A DNA stretch of 64,000 nt. Origin: Castellaniella defragrans. Lineage in GTDB: Bacteria; Pseudomonadota; Gammaproteobacteria; Burkholderiales; Burkholderiaceae_B. The notes beneath the pieces were generated by a model, which was not told the origin of the DNA, did not search any database, and saw only the letters and a list, made by a program, of their open reading frames with translations. Shown in pieces: positions 44,960 through 53,374 of the stretch (the first letter of the stretch is position 1; every line of letters begins with the position of its first letter). Both the position numbers and the translations under genes were made by a program. The stretch is taken from assembly GCF_014203015.1 (NCBI RefSeq), contig NZ_JACHIB010000006.1:140305-204304 (forward strand). Direction: 5' to 3'.

Positions 44960-45657
44960 CCCCGACCCATCTGGCCCTGTTCGACCTGGACCACACCCTG
45001 CTGCCCTTCGACAGCGACTATCAGTGGGCCGAATTCCTGGCGCGCACCGGCCGCGCCGGCGATCCAGCGGAGGCCCGCCGCCGCAACGACGAACTGATGC
45101 GCCGCTACAACGAAGGCACGCTGTCGGCCGAGGAGGCCGCCGATTTCATGCTGGGCCTGCTGCGCCTGGGCCGGCCCGACGAACTCGACCGCTGGCACCT
45201 GGACTACATGGCCGAGATCGTCGAGCCGGGCATCCCGCGCGCCGCGCGCGAACTGGTCGCGGAACACCAGGACCGCGGCGGGCTGTGCGCCATCGTCACC
45301 GCCACCAACGCCTTCGTCACCACCCCCATCGCCCGCGCGCTGGGCATCGAACACCTGATCGCCACCATTCCGCAGCGCGACGCGCTGGGCGGCTACACCG
45401 GCCGCATCGAGGGCACGCCCAGCTTCAAGGCGGGCAAAGTCCTGCGGGTGCGCCAGTGGCTGCGGGACCAGGGCCGGCAGCTGGAGGACTTCGACGAGTC
45501 CTGGTTCTACAGCGACTCCATGAACGACCTGCCCCTGCTGGAGGCCGTGACCCATCCGGTGGCCACCAACCCCAGCCCGGCGCTGCGCGAGACCGCCGCC
45601 GTCCGGGGCTGGCGCATCCTCGACCTGTTCGGCGGCCTGAAGGATGCGAAATCCTAG
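44956..45657 (+). CDS. HAD-IB family hydrolase (SerB-like phosphatase)
   Basis: This 233-residue phosphatase has motif I FDLDHTLLPFDSD with the nucleophile Asp, motif II IVTATNAF, Lys in FKAGKVLRV and motif III WFYSDSMNDLPLLEAV. It belongs to the HAD-IB subgroup that includes phosphoserine phosphatase and histidinol-phosphatase-like enzymes. In Burkholderiales a gene like this stands between hda and pcnB. Substrate not predictable from sequence; some relatives dephosphorylate histidinol-phosphate or phospholipid precursors. It is translationally coupled to hda. Confidence 0.88.
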   Translation: MTPTHLALFDLDHTLLPFDSDYQWAEFLARTGRAGDPAEARRRNDELMRRYNEGTLSAEEAADFMLGLLRLGRPDELDRWHLDYMAEIVEPGIPRAARELVAEHQDRGGLCAIVTATNAFVTTPIARALGIEHLIATIPQRDALGGYTGRIEGTPSFKAGKVLRVRQWLRDQGRQLEDFDESWFYSDSMNDLPLLEAVTHPVATNPSPALRETAAVRGWRILDLFGGLKDAKS

Positions 45658-45757
45658 GGGTTCCTGGAGGTTTCCAGGGATTCCGGGAGGGATGCGGCCG
45701 CCGGCGGCGGTTCGCCCAGAATCTCCCCCGCCGGGGGACACCGGCGATACAAAGCCT

Positions 45758-45763
45758 TAAAAT
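45758..45763 (+). promoter_or_regulatory. -10-like element 7 bp before pcnB
   Basis: TAAAAT ends 7 bp before the ATG at 45771, the same spacing as at mutL. No clear -35 is visible; a leaderless transcript is suggested. Confidence 0.4.
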
Positions 45764-45770
45764 ACGCGCC

Positions 45771-47183
45771 ATGCTCAAGCAGACCATCAAGAATTTCGTC
45801 GCGCGCCTGTTCGCGACCCCGCCCAGCGGCCCGGTGCGCCTGTCGCGCGACAAGCACGGCATCGACCGGCGCCTGGTGTCGCGGCACGCCATCAAAGTCT
45901 GCGAAGTCCTGAACCAGCACGGCTTCGACGCCTATATCGTGGGCGGCGCGGTGCGCGACCTGATCGTCGGCCTGGAACCCAAGGACTTCGACGTCGCCAC
46001 CAACGCCACGCCCAACCAGGTCCGCCCGCTGTTCCGGCGCGCCCGCATCATCGGCCGGCGCTTCCAGCTGGTGCACGTGGTGTTCGGCCAGGAAATCATC
46101 GAGACCTCGACCTTCCGCGCGCCGTCCTCCGGCAACCAGGAAACCGACGAGCACGGCCGCATCCTGCGCGACAACGAATTCGGCACGCACGAGGAAGACG
46201 CCGCGCGCCGGGACTTCACCATCAACGCCCTGTACTACGATCCCCTGAAGGAAGAAGTCATCGACTTCCACCAGGGCGTGGCGGACCTGAAGAACCGCGT
46301 GGTGCGCATGATCGGCGACCCGGAAACACGCTTCCGCGAGGACCCGGTGCGCATGCTGCGCGCGCTGCGCTTCCAGGCCAAGCTGGGCGCGCGCATCGAC
46401 CCGGCCACCGAGGCCCCGATCAGCCGGCTGGCGCCGCTCATCGAGCACGTCCCGGCCTCGCGCCTGTTCGACGAGACGCTGAAGCTGCTGACCTGCGGCC
46501 ACGCCATGGACTGTGTGCACGAGCTGCGCCGCTCGGGCCTGATGAAAAGCCTGATCCCGCTGATCGACCGCATCTTCGAGGAAGACGGCGGCGAGGCCTT
46601 CGTGGAGATCGCCCTGTCGCGCACCGACGCCCGGGTGCGGGCGGGCAAGCCCGTCAGCCCCAGTTTCCTGTTCGCCGCCCTGCTGTGGCGGCTGGTGCAG
46701 AAGCGCTGGTCCGCCCTGGCCGCCCAGGGCATGCAGCGCAACGAGGCCCTGATCCGCGCCGCCGATTCGGTGATCGAGGAACAGATGGACAAGCTCGCCA
46801 TCCAGCGCCGCCACCAGGCCGACATGCGCGAGATCTGGCTGATGCAGGCCCGCTTCGAGCGCGCCACCGTGCGCTCGATCTGGCGCATGATGGAACAGCC
46901 GCGCTTCCGCGCCGCGGTGGACTTCCTGCAGCTGCGCGCCGAGGCGCGCGAGGTCGACAGCGTCCTGGCCCAATGGTGGATGGACCTGTCCGACAGCAAC
47001 GACGAGCGCCGCTCGCAGATGATCGACGCCTGGCAGGCCGGCCACGCGGGCGCCCGCCGCGCCGGCACGGGCGCGGCCCGCAAGCGCCGCCGCCGGCGCA
47101 GCCCGTCCCAGGGCGCGGGCGTGGACGGCCAGTCCGCGGCGTCCGCCCCGGCCGCCTCCGTGGCGCCGGACGGCGCCGCCTGA
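45771..47183 (+). CDS. pcnB: Poly(A) polymerase PcnB
   Basis: This 470-residue class II nucleotidyltransferase has the active-site GGAVRDLIVGLEPKDFDVATNATP (Gly-Gly and the DxD pair in its second half), ARRDFTINALYYDP, and EDPVRMLRALRFQAKLG in the neck domain. It polyadenylates RNA 3' ends and speeds decay. The basic tail KRRRRRSPSQ followed by an Ala/Ser-rich end is typical of PcnB against CCA-adding enzymes. No Shine-Dalgarno sequence is seen; TAAAAT lies 7 bp before the ATG. Confidence 0.94.
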   Translation: MLKQTIKNFVARLFATPPSGPVRLSRDKHGIDRRLVSRHAIKVCEVLNQHGFDAYIVGGAVRDLIVGLEPKDFDVATNATPNQVRPLFRRARIIGRRFQLVHVVFGQEIIETSTFRAPSSGNQETDEHGRILRDNEFGTHEEDAARRDFTINALYYDPLKEEVIDFHQGVADLKNRVVRMIGDPETRFREDPVRMLRALRFQAKLGARIDPATEAPISRLAPLIEHVPASRLFDETLKLLTCGHAMDCVHELRRSGLMKSLIPLIDRIFEEDGGEAFVEIALSRTDARVRAGKPVSPSFLFAALLWRLVQKRWSALAAQGMQRNEALIRAADSVIEEQMDKLAIQRRHQADMREIWLMQARFERATVRSIWRMMEQPRFRAAVDFLQLRAEAREVDSVLAQWWMDLSDSNDERRSQMIDAWQAGHAGARRAGTGAARKRRRRRSPSQGAGVDGQSAASAPAASVAPDGAA

Positions 47184-47245
47184 ACGCTCCCCGCCGTCCC
47201 GACGCCCGGTCCGGCCCGCATGCCGGCCGCGGCGCCTCCGCCGCC

Positions 47246-47752
47246 ATGAGCCCCTCCGCCCCGTCCCAACCCGCCGCGCCCGTCCTGGCCTGCGTCGGCC
47301 TGGGCGCCAACCTGGGCGACGCCGCCGGCACCGTGCGGCGGGCGGCCGCCGAGCTGGCCGCCGTGCCGGGCGTGGCCGGCCTGCGGCTCTCGCCCCTGTA
47401 CGGCACCGCGCCGGTGGATTCCTCCGGCCCCGACTACGTCAACGCCGTGGCGGCCCTGGAGACGACGCTGCCCCCGCTGGCGCTGCTGGCGGCGCTGCAG
47501 GCCATCGAGCAGCGCCACGGCCGCGAGCGCCCCTACCGCAACGCCCCGCGCACCCTGGACCTGGACCTGCTGCTGTACGGCGGCCAGTCCATCGACCTGC
47601 CCACCCTGACGGTGCCCCATCCCCGCATGCACGAACGCGCCTTCGTCCTGCGGCCCCTGATGGACCTGGCGCCCGGCCTGACGCTGGCCCAGGGCGGACT
47701 GGCCGCCCTGCTGGCCCGCTGCGCGGACCAGCCCATCCGGCGCCTGGACTGA
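47246..47752 (+). CDS. folK: 6-hydroxymethyl-7,8-dihydropterin pyrophosphokinase FolK
   Basis: FolK transfers pyrophosphate from ATP to hydroxymethyl-dihydropterin in folate synthesis. The 168-residue protein has GLGANLGDAAGTVRRA, the YVNAVAALET segment, RPYRNAPRTLDLDLLLYG with the metal-binding Asp pair, and VPHPRMHERAFVLRPL. It follows pcnB by 62 bp, an arrangement conserved in many proteobacteria. ATG 47246 gives a nine-residue Ser/Pro/Ala leader before the first conserved residues. Confidence 0.94.
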   Translation: MSPSAPSQPAAPVLACVGLGANLGDAAGTVRRAAAELAAVPGVAGLRLSPLYGTAPVDSSGPDYVNAVAALETTLPPLALLAALQAIEQRHGRERPYRNAPRTLDLDLLLYGGQSIDLPTLTVPHPRMHERAFVLRPLMDLAPGLTLAQGGLAALLARCADQPIRRLD

Positions 47753-47804
47753 TCCGGCCGGCGGCGCCTCGCCGGGAATCCCGGCCGCCCAGGCCGCCGC
47801 TCGC

Positions 47805-47920
47805 CGCCGCGCCGGACCGCCCGAACGCCGCCGGACCGCCTGAACGTCGCCGGACCGCCCGAACGTCGCCGGGCCGCCTGAATGTCGCCGGACCGCCCGA
47901 ACGCCGGCATGCCTGAACGC
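47805..47920. repeat. 19-bp tandem repeat, about five units
   Basis: Units of the form GCCGGACCGCCCGAACGTC follow each other with a 19-bp period and a few substitutions, between folK and the SOS mutagenesis operon. The array ends about 65 bp before the LexA box. No gene is seen here. Confidence 0.85.
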
Positions 47921-47984
47921 CGACGCGCCGGGCCACGGCCCCCTTCCCCGGGCCAGACGCCCGCCGCGGATTTATGGCAAAATA

Positions 47985-48000
47985 CTGTACATACCATCAG
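47985..48000 (+). promoter_or_regulatory. LexA (SOS) box of the imuA operon
   Basis: CTGTACATACCATCAG fits the CTGT-N8-ACAG type LexA site with one change in the right arm (TCAG), and the wider context TACTG...CAGTA is symmetric. It lies 10 bp before the imuA start, so LexA bound here would block the promoter. Confidence 0.75.
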
Positions 48001-48010
48001 TATTTTCGCC

Positions 48011-48817
48011 ATGAACGCTTCCGCCGCCCTCCTGCCTGCCCCATCCACCGCGCCGCCCCCGGACGCGGCCGGCGCCGTGCGGCCGGAGCTGGCCGTGCGG
48101 GGCGTGTGGCGCGGCACCGAGATCGGCCGCCAGGCCACGGCGGTGGTCCCCACCGGCTGGGCGCCGCTGGACCGCGAGCTGCCCGGCGGCGGCTGGCCCA
48201 CGCAGTCGCTCACCGAAGTGCTGGCCGCGCAGCCCGCCGCCGTCGAATGGCGCCTGCTGGCGCCCGCGCTGCGCCAGGTCGCCGCGCGCGGCGGGCAGAT
48301 CGTCGCCGTCGGGCCGCCCCACCCGCCCTACCTGCCCGGCCTGCGGCAGGAAGGCCTGGACGAACGCTGTTTCGTGTGGATCGATGCCCGCACGCCGGCC
48401 GAGCGGCTGTGGACGGCCGAGCAGCTGCTCAAGGCCAACGCCTGCGGCGCGGTCGTCGCCTGGCTGCCGCAGGCGCGGCCCGAGCAGGTCCGGCGCCTGC
48501 AGGTCTGCGCGCAATCCTGCGAAGGGCTCGCGTTCCTGTGCCGCCCCGCGGCGGCGCGGCACGAATCCTCGGCCGCGCCGCTGCGCGTGCAGGCGGACCC
48601 GGGGCCCGACTGGGAACTGCGCCTGCACATCCTCAAGCGCCGCGGCCCCCTGCAGGACGAACCGCTCGTCCTGCCTTCGATGCCCGGCGGCCTGGCCGCC
48701 CTCATCACGCCCCGGCTGCGGCATCCGAGCCGGCTGCTGACCCGCGAGGACCCCGCCGATGCTGTGGGCGGCACTGTCATTGCCCTGCGCACCCGACGGA
48801 ACGCCGCCGTCCAGTGA
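48011..48817 (+). CDS. imuA: ImuA, RecA-like mutasome protein
   Basis: This 268-residue protein is related to RecA and SulA-type folds. Conserved ImuA marks are VPTGWAPLDRELPGGGWP, the strand GQIVAVGPPHPPYLPGL and GAVVAWLPQARPEQVRRLQ. No complete P-loop is present. It works with ImuB and DnaE2 in SOS-induced error-prone repair. ATG 48011 lies just after the LexA box; longer in-frame starts would read through the operator. The gene overlaps imuB by 59 bp. Confidence 0.88.
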   Translation: MNASAALLPAPSTAPPPDAAGAVRPELAVRGVWRGTEIGRQATAVVPTGWAPLDRELPGGGWPTQSLTEVLAAQPAAVEWRLLAPALRQVAARGGQIVAVGPPHPPYLPGLRQEGLDERCFVWIDARTPAERLWTAEQLLKANACGAVVAWLPQARPEQVRRLQVCAQSCEGLAFLCRPAAARHESSAAPLRVQADPGPDWELRLHILKRRGPLQDEPLVLPSMPGGLAALITPRLRHPSRLLTREDPADAVGGTVIALRTRRNAAVQ

Positions 48818-50066
48818 GGCGCTTCACGGGCTGGCGACCTGGGCCCTGCAGTTCACCCCCCGCGTCGCCCTCGCCGATGAAGCCGTCGTCCTGGAGGCGG
48901 AGGCCAGCACGCGCCTGTTCGGCGGGCGCCGGGCGCTGCACGAGCGCATCGACGCCGAAGGCCGCACGCTCGGCATGGCCGCGATCGCCTGGGCGCCCAA
49001 CAGCCTGGCCGCGCTGGCCTGCGTGCGCGCCGGGGTGCTCAACGGGGTGCGCCGGCCCCTGCCCGAGGTCCTGGACGCCTTGCCGATGGCGGTCCTGTCG
49101 GCCGTCGCGCCACACCATCTCACGCTGGCCCAGCTCGGCTGCCGCACCCTGGGCGACGTGCGGCGCCTGCCGCGCGGCGGCCTCAACCGGCGCTTCGGCC
49201 AGGGCCTGCTGGACGCGCTCGACCAGGCCTACGGCCTGCGGCCCGAGACGCACCGCTGGATCACGCTGCCCGAGACCTTCCACGCGCGCCTGGAACTGAT
49301 GGCGCGGGTGGAGACGGCCCCGGTGCTGCTGTTCGGGGCGCGCCGCCTGCTGTTGCAGCTGTGCGGCTGGCTGGCCGCGCGGCACGCGGGCATCACCGCG
49401 TTCACGCTGCGCTGGGCGCACGATTTCGTGCGCGCGCGCGATGCCGGCGACGGCGGCGAACTGACCATCCGCACCGCGCAGCCGATGCGCGAGGTCGAGC
49501 ACCTGTGCCGGCTGCTGGCCGAACACCTGGCCCGCGTGACGCTGCAGGCCCCGGTGGGCGAACTGGCCCTGGAGGCGGTCGAGGCCGTGCCGCTGCCCGG
49601 GCGCAGCGACTCGCTGCTGCCGGACGCCGGCAGCCAGCGCGAATCGCTGGCCCTGGTGCTGGAGCGCATCGCCGCGCGCCTGGGGCCCGAGCGCGTACGT
49701 CGGCCCGTGCTGTGCGAGGACCACCGCGCCGAATGGGCGCAGCACTGGCAGCCGGCGCCGCGCCCCCTGCCCCGGCAACGCATGGCGCCGCCCGACGTGC
49801 CGCAGCCGACCTTCCTCCTGCCCGAACCGCTGCGGCTCGCGGTGCGCGCAAACCGGCCGGTCCACCAGGGGCCGCTGATGCTGCTGGCCGGCCCCCACCG
49901 CGTCGAAGGCGGCTGGTGGCACCGCGGCGAGGACGATGCGTCCACCCACCACGTCGAGCGCGACTACTGGGTGGCGCTCAGCCGGCGGGCCGGGGTGCTG
50001 TGGATCTACCAGACGCGCCTGGCAGGGGACGCCGCCGCCTGGTATCTGCACGGCATGTTCGCCTGA
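48759..50066 (+). CDS. imuB: ImuB, Y-family polymerase-like mutasome protein
   Basis: This 435-residue protein has a Y-family polymerase-like body (LFGGRRALHERI, TLAQLGCRTLGDVRRLPRGGL, FHARLELMARVETAPVLLFG) and a carboxy-terminal part with the LAGPHRVEGGWW and RDYWVALSRRAGVLWIYQ region typical of ImuB. ImuB lacks the catalytic acid residues of true Y-family polymerases and serves as a hub that binds the clamp, ImuA and DnaE2. The start lies 59 bp inside imuA, so it is expressed by coupling. It ends 14 bp before dnaE2. Confidence 0.9.
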   Translation: MLWAALSLPCAPDGTPPSSEALHGLATWALQFTPRVALADEAVVLEAEASTRLFGGRRALHERIDAEGRTLGMAAIAWAPNSLAALACVRAGVLNGVRRPLPEVLDALPMAVLSAVAPHHLTLAQLGCRTLGDVRRLPRGGLNRRFGQGLLDALDQAYGLRPETHRWITLPETFHARLELMARVETAPVLLFGARRLLLQLCGWLAARHAGITAFTLRWAHDFVRARDAGDGGELTIRTAQPMREVEHLCRLLAEHLARVTLQAPVGELALEAVEAVPLPGRSDSLLPDAGSQRESLALVLERIAARLGPERVRRPVLCEDHRAEWAQHWQPAPRPLPRQRMAPPDVPQPTFLLPEPLRLAVRANRPVHQGPLMLLAGPHRVEGGWWHRGEDDASTHHVERDYWVALSRRAGVLWIYQTRLAGDAAAWYLHGMFA

Positions 50067-50080
50067 CACCCGAGGAAACC

Positions 50081-53000
50081 ATGGCCAGCGCCTCCCCCGC
50101 CCTGCCGGACTACGCCGAACTCCGCTGCCTCACCAACTTCTCCTTCCTGCGTGGCGCGAGCCACCCGGAAGAACTGGTCGAACGCGCCAGGCAGCTCGGC
50201 TACACGGCGCTGGCGATCGCCGACGAATGCTCCATGGCCGGCATCGTGCGCGCGCACGTCGCGGCCAAGGAGCACGGCCTGACGCTGCTGGCCGGCAGCC
50301 AGTTCGAGGTCGAGCCCGACGCACCAGCCGGGACACGGCCCGATTCGCAGCCCGATCTGCAGCCCGATGCGCGGCCGGACCCGCCGACCGGCGCACGAGC
50401 CGACGCACCGGCCAACGCTTCCCTGGCGCCGTTCACCCTGGTCGTGATCGCCTGCGACGGCCAGGGCTACGGCAATCTGTGCGAATTCATCACCCGCCTG
50501 CGGCGCGCATCCCCCACCAAGGGCGCCTACCGCCTGCGCGCGGCCGACCTCGACCCGCGAGCGCTGGCCGGCTGCGTGGTGCTGGCCTCGCCGCACCGGT
50601 CCGCCACGCCCGCGCAGCTGCGCGCCGTCGCGCGCTGGGTGCTGGACCGCTTCATGGGACGCTGCTGGCTGGCCGTGGAACTGCTGCGCCGCCTGGACGA
50701 CGAGATGTGGCTGCACCGGCTGCGCGAGGTGAGCGAGCTGACCGCCATTCCGCTGGTCGCCTGCGGCGACGTGCACATGCACCTGCGCTCGCGCAAGATG
50801 CTGCAGGACGTGCTCACCGCCACGCGCCTGGGCAAGCCGCTCGCGCAGTGCGGGCACGGCCTGCAGCCCAACGCGGAGCGCCACCTGCGCTCGCGCCTGC
50901 GCCTGGCGCAGATCTACCCGCCCGATCTGCTGGCCGAGACCCTGCGCGTGGCGGCGCGCTGCCGCTTCAGCCTGGACGAACTGCGCTACCAGTACCCGGA
51001 GGAAGTCGTCCCGCCGGGCGAGACCCCGGCCAGCCACCTGCGCCGCATCACCTACGAAGGCGCGCGGCGGCGCTGGCCGGACGGCATCCCGGCCAAGGTC
51101 CGGGCGCAGATCGAGCACGAACTGGCGCTGATCTCGGAACTGAACTACGAGCCGTACTTCCTCACCGTCGCGGACATCGTGGCCTTCGCCCGCTCGCGGC
51201 GCATCCTCTGCCAGGGCCGGGGCAGCGCGGCCAATTCCGTGGTCTGCTACTGCACCGGCGTCACCGAGGTGGACCCGGCCCGCATGGCGGTGCTGTTCGA
51301 GCGCTTCATCAGCCGGGAACGCAACGAGCCGCCGGACATCGACGTGGATTTCGAGCACGAGCGGCGCGAAGAAGTCATCCAGTACCTGTACCGCAAGTAC
51401 GGCCGCGAGCGCGCGGCTCTGACGGCGGTGGTGATCACCTACCGGCTCAAGAGCGCGCTGCGCGACGTCGGCCGCGCCCTGGGCTTCGAGCCCGGCGCCC
51501 TGGACGCGCTCGCCCAGGGCCACCGCTGGTGGGACGGCCGCGAGATCTCCCCCGAGCGGCTGGCCGAGGCCGGCCTGTCCCCGGACAGCCTGAAGGTGCG
51601 CCAGCTGCTGCGCCTGGTCGGGCAGCTGATCGGCTTTCCCCGCCACCTGAGCCAGCACGTGGGCGGCTTCGTGCTCACGCGCGGTCCCCTGTCGCGCATG
51701 GTGCCGATCGAGAACGCGGCGATGGAGGACCGCACGGTCATCGAATGGGACAAGGACGACCTGGACGCCATGGGGCTGCTCAAGGTGGACGTGCTGGCGC
51801 TGGGCATGCTCACCGCCCTGCGCAAGGCGCTGGCGTTCATCGGCGAGCGCCAGGGGCGCGACTTCGCCATGCAGGACATCCCGGCCGAGGACGCCGGGAC
51901 CTACGAGATGATCGGCCGGGCCGACACCATCGGCGTGTTCCAGATCGAGAGCCGGGCGCAGATGAGCATGCTGCCGCGCCTGCGGCCGCGCTGCTACTAC
52001 GACCTGGTGATCGAGGTGGCGATCATCCGCCCCGGCCCGATCCAGGGCGGCATGCTGCACCCGTATCTCAACCGCCGCCAGGGGATCGAGCCGGTGAGCT
52101 ACCCGAGCGAGGCGCTGCGCGAGGCCCTGGGCCGCACCCTGGGCGTGCCGATCTTCCAGGAGCAGGTGATGCAGATCGCCGTGCTCGCGGCTGGGTTCAC
52201 CCCGGGCGAGGCCGACCAGCTCCGGCGCTCGATGGCGGCCTGGAAACGCAAGGGCGGCCTGGAGAAATACCACGCCAAGCTGGTGGACGGCATGACGGCG
52301 CGCGGCTACGAACCGGCCTTCGCGCAGTCCATCTTCGAGCAGATCCGGGGCTTCTCGGAATACGGCTTCCCGGAAAGCCACGCGGCCAGCTTCGCGCTGC
52401 TGGTCTACGCCTCATGCTGGATCAAGCGCCACCACCCGGCCGCGTTCCTGGCGGCCATGCTCAACAGCCAGCCGCTGGGCTTCTATTCGCCCGCGCAGCT
52501 GGTGCAGGACGCGCGCCGCCACGGCGTGCGGGTGCGCCCGGCCGACGTGCTGGCGAGCGCCTGGGACTGCACGCTGGAAGAACCGGCCGAAGAACCGGCC
52601 GCAGGACAGATCGAAGGCCAGATCGAAGGGCGGGCCCGGCCGCCGGCGGTGCGGCTGGGCCTGCGCATGATCGCGGGCCTGCCGCGCGCGGCGGCCGAAC
52701 GCATCGTGGCCGCGCGGGCGCAGGGGCCGTTCGGCGACGCCGGGGACCTGGCGCGGCGCGCGGCGCTGGACGAGCGCGACATGCGCCGGCTGGCCGGCGC
52801 CGACGCACTGGCGGGCCTGGCCGGCCACCGGCGCCAGCAGGTCTGGGAGGCCGCGGCGCTCAAGACCGCGCCGCGGCTGCTGCGCGCGGCGCCGATCCGC
52901 GAGGACCGCCTGGCGCTGCCGCCCGCCCCCGAGGGCGAGGAGATCGTCTTCGATTACGCCAGCACGGGGCTGACGCTGCGGCGCCATCCGCTGGCGCTGC

Positions 53001-53356
53001 TGCGGCCCCTGCTGCGCCAGCGCCGGCTGCACAGCGCGCAGGAACTGCGGGACCTGCCCGACGGCCGTCTGGTGCGCTGCTGCGGCATCGTCACGCTGCG
53101 CCAGCAGCCCCAGACCGCCAAGGGCGTGGTCTTCGTCTCGCTGGAGGACGAGACCGGCACGGTGCAGGTGATCGTGTGGAAACACGTGCGCGAGCGCCAG
53201 CGCGCGGCCCTGGTGAGATCCCGGCTGCTGGCGGTGTACGGCCGCTGGCAGCGCGAGGGCGAGGCGTGCAACGTGATCGCCGCGCGTCTGGTGGACCTGA
53301 CGCCGCTGCTCGGGCGCCTGGCCGAGGTCACGAACCGCAGCCGGGATTTCCACTGA
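50081..53356 (+). CDS. dnaE2: Error-prone DNA polymerase DnaE2
   Basis: This 1091-residue C-family polymerase has a PHP domain at the start (YAELRCLTNFSFLRGASHPEEL, IADECSMAGIVR), the palm acids in PDIDVD (418-423) and KVDVL (Asp570), a helix-hairpin-helix region and an OB fold near the end (VFVSLEDETGTVQVIVW). It carries out lesion bypass with ImuA and ImuB. Two unusual insertions are coded by short tandem repeats: residues about 78-116 in the PHP domain (RPDSQPDLQPDARPD) and about 832-850 (EEPAEEPAAGQIEGQIEG). GAGGA precedes the ATG. Confidence 0.95.
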   Translation: MASASPALPDYAELRCLTNFSFLRGASHPEELVERARQLGYTALAIADECSMAGIVRAHVAAKEHGLTLLAGSQFEVEPDAPAGTRPDSQPDLQPDARPDPPTGARADAPANASLAPFTLVVIACDGQGYGNLCEFITRLRRASPTKGAYRLRAADLDPRALAGCVVLASPHRSATPAQLRAVARWVLDRFMGRCWLAVELLRRLDDEMWLHRLREVSELTAIPLVACGDVHMHLRSRKMLQDVLTATRLGKPLAQCGHGLQPNAERHLRSRLRLAQIYPPDLLAETLRVAARCRFSLDELRYQYPEEVVPPGETPASHLRRITYEGARRRWPDGIPAKVRAQIEHELALISELNYEPYFLTVADIVAFARSRRILCQGRGSAANSVVCYCTGVTEVDPARMAVLFERFISRERNEPPDIDVDFEHERREEVIQYLYRKYGRERAALTAVVITYRLKSALRDVGRALGFEPGALDALAQGHRWWDGREISPERLAEAGLSPDSLKVRQLLRLVGQLIGFPRHLSQHVGGFVLTRGPLSRMVPIENAAMEDRTVIEWDKDDLDAMGLLKVDVLALGMLTALRKALAFIGERQGRDFAMQDIPAEDAGTYEMIGRADTIGVFQIESRAQMSMLPRLRPRCYYDLVIEVAIIRPGPIQGGMLHPYLNRRQGIEPVSYPSEALREALGRTLGVPIFQEQVMQIAVLAAGFTPGEADQLRRSMAAWKRKGGLEKYHAKLVDGMTARGYEPAFAQSIFEQIRGFSEYGFPESHAASFALLVYASCWIKRHHPAAFLAAMLNSQPLGFYSPAQLVQDARRHGVRVRPADVLASAWDCTLEEPAEEPAAGQIEGQIEGRARPPAVRLGLRMIAGLPRAAAERIVAARAQGPFGDAGDLARRAALDERDMRRLAGADALAGLAGHRRQQVWEAAALKTAPRLLRAAPIREDRLALPPAPEGEEIVFDYASTGLTLRRHPLALLRPLLRQRRLHSAQELRDLPDGRLVRCCGIVTLRQQPQTAKGVVFVSLEDETGTVQVIVWKHVRERQRAALVRSRLLAVYGRWQREGEACNVIAARLVDLTPLLGRLAEVTNRSRDFH

Positions 53357-53374
53357 GCCACTGAGCGGACCGGC

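Noticed and set aside
45658-45770. Small RNA gene or terminator before pcnB
   Set aside because: Only a CCCCCGCCGGGGG palindrome is seen, without promoter or T-run.
48759-50066. ImuB as a defective polymerase
   Set aside because: Loss of the catalytic acids is a family trait of ImuB, not degeneration in this gene.
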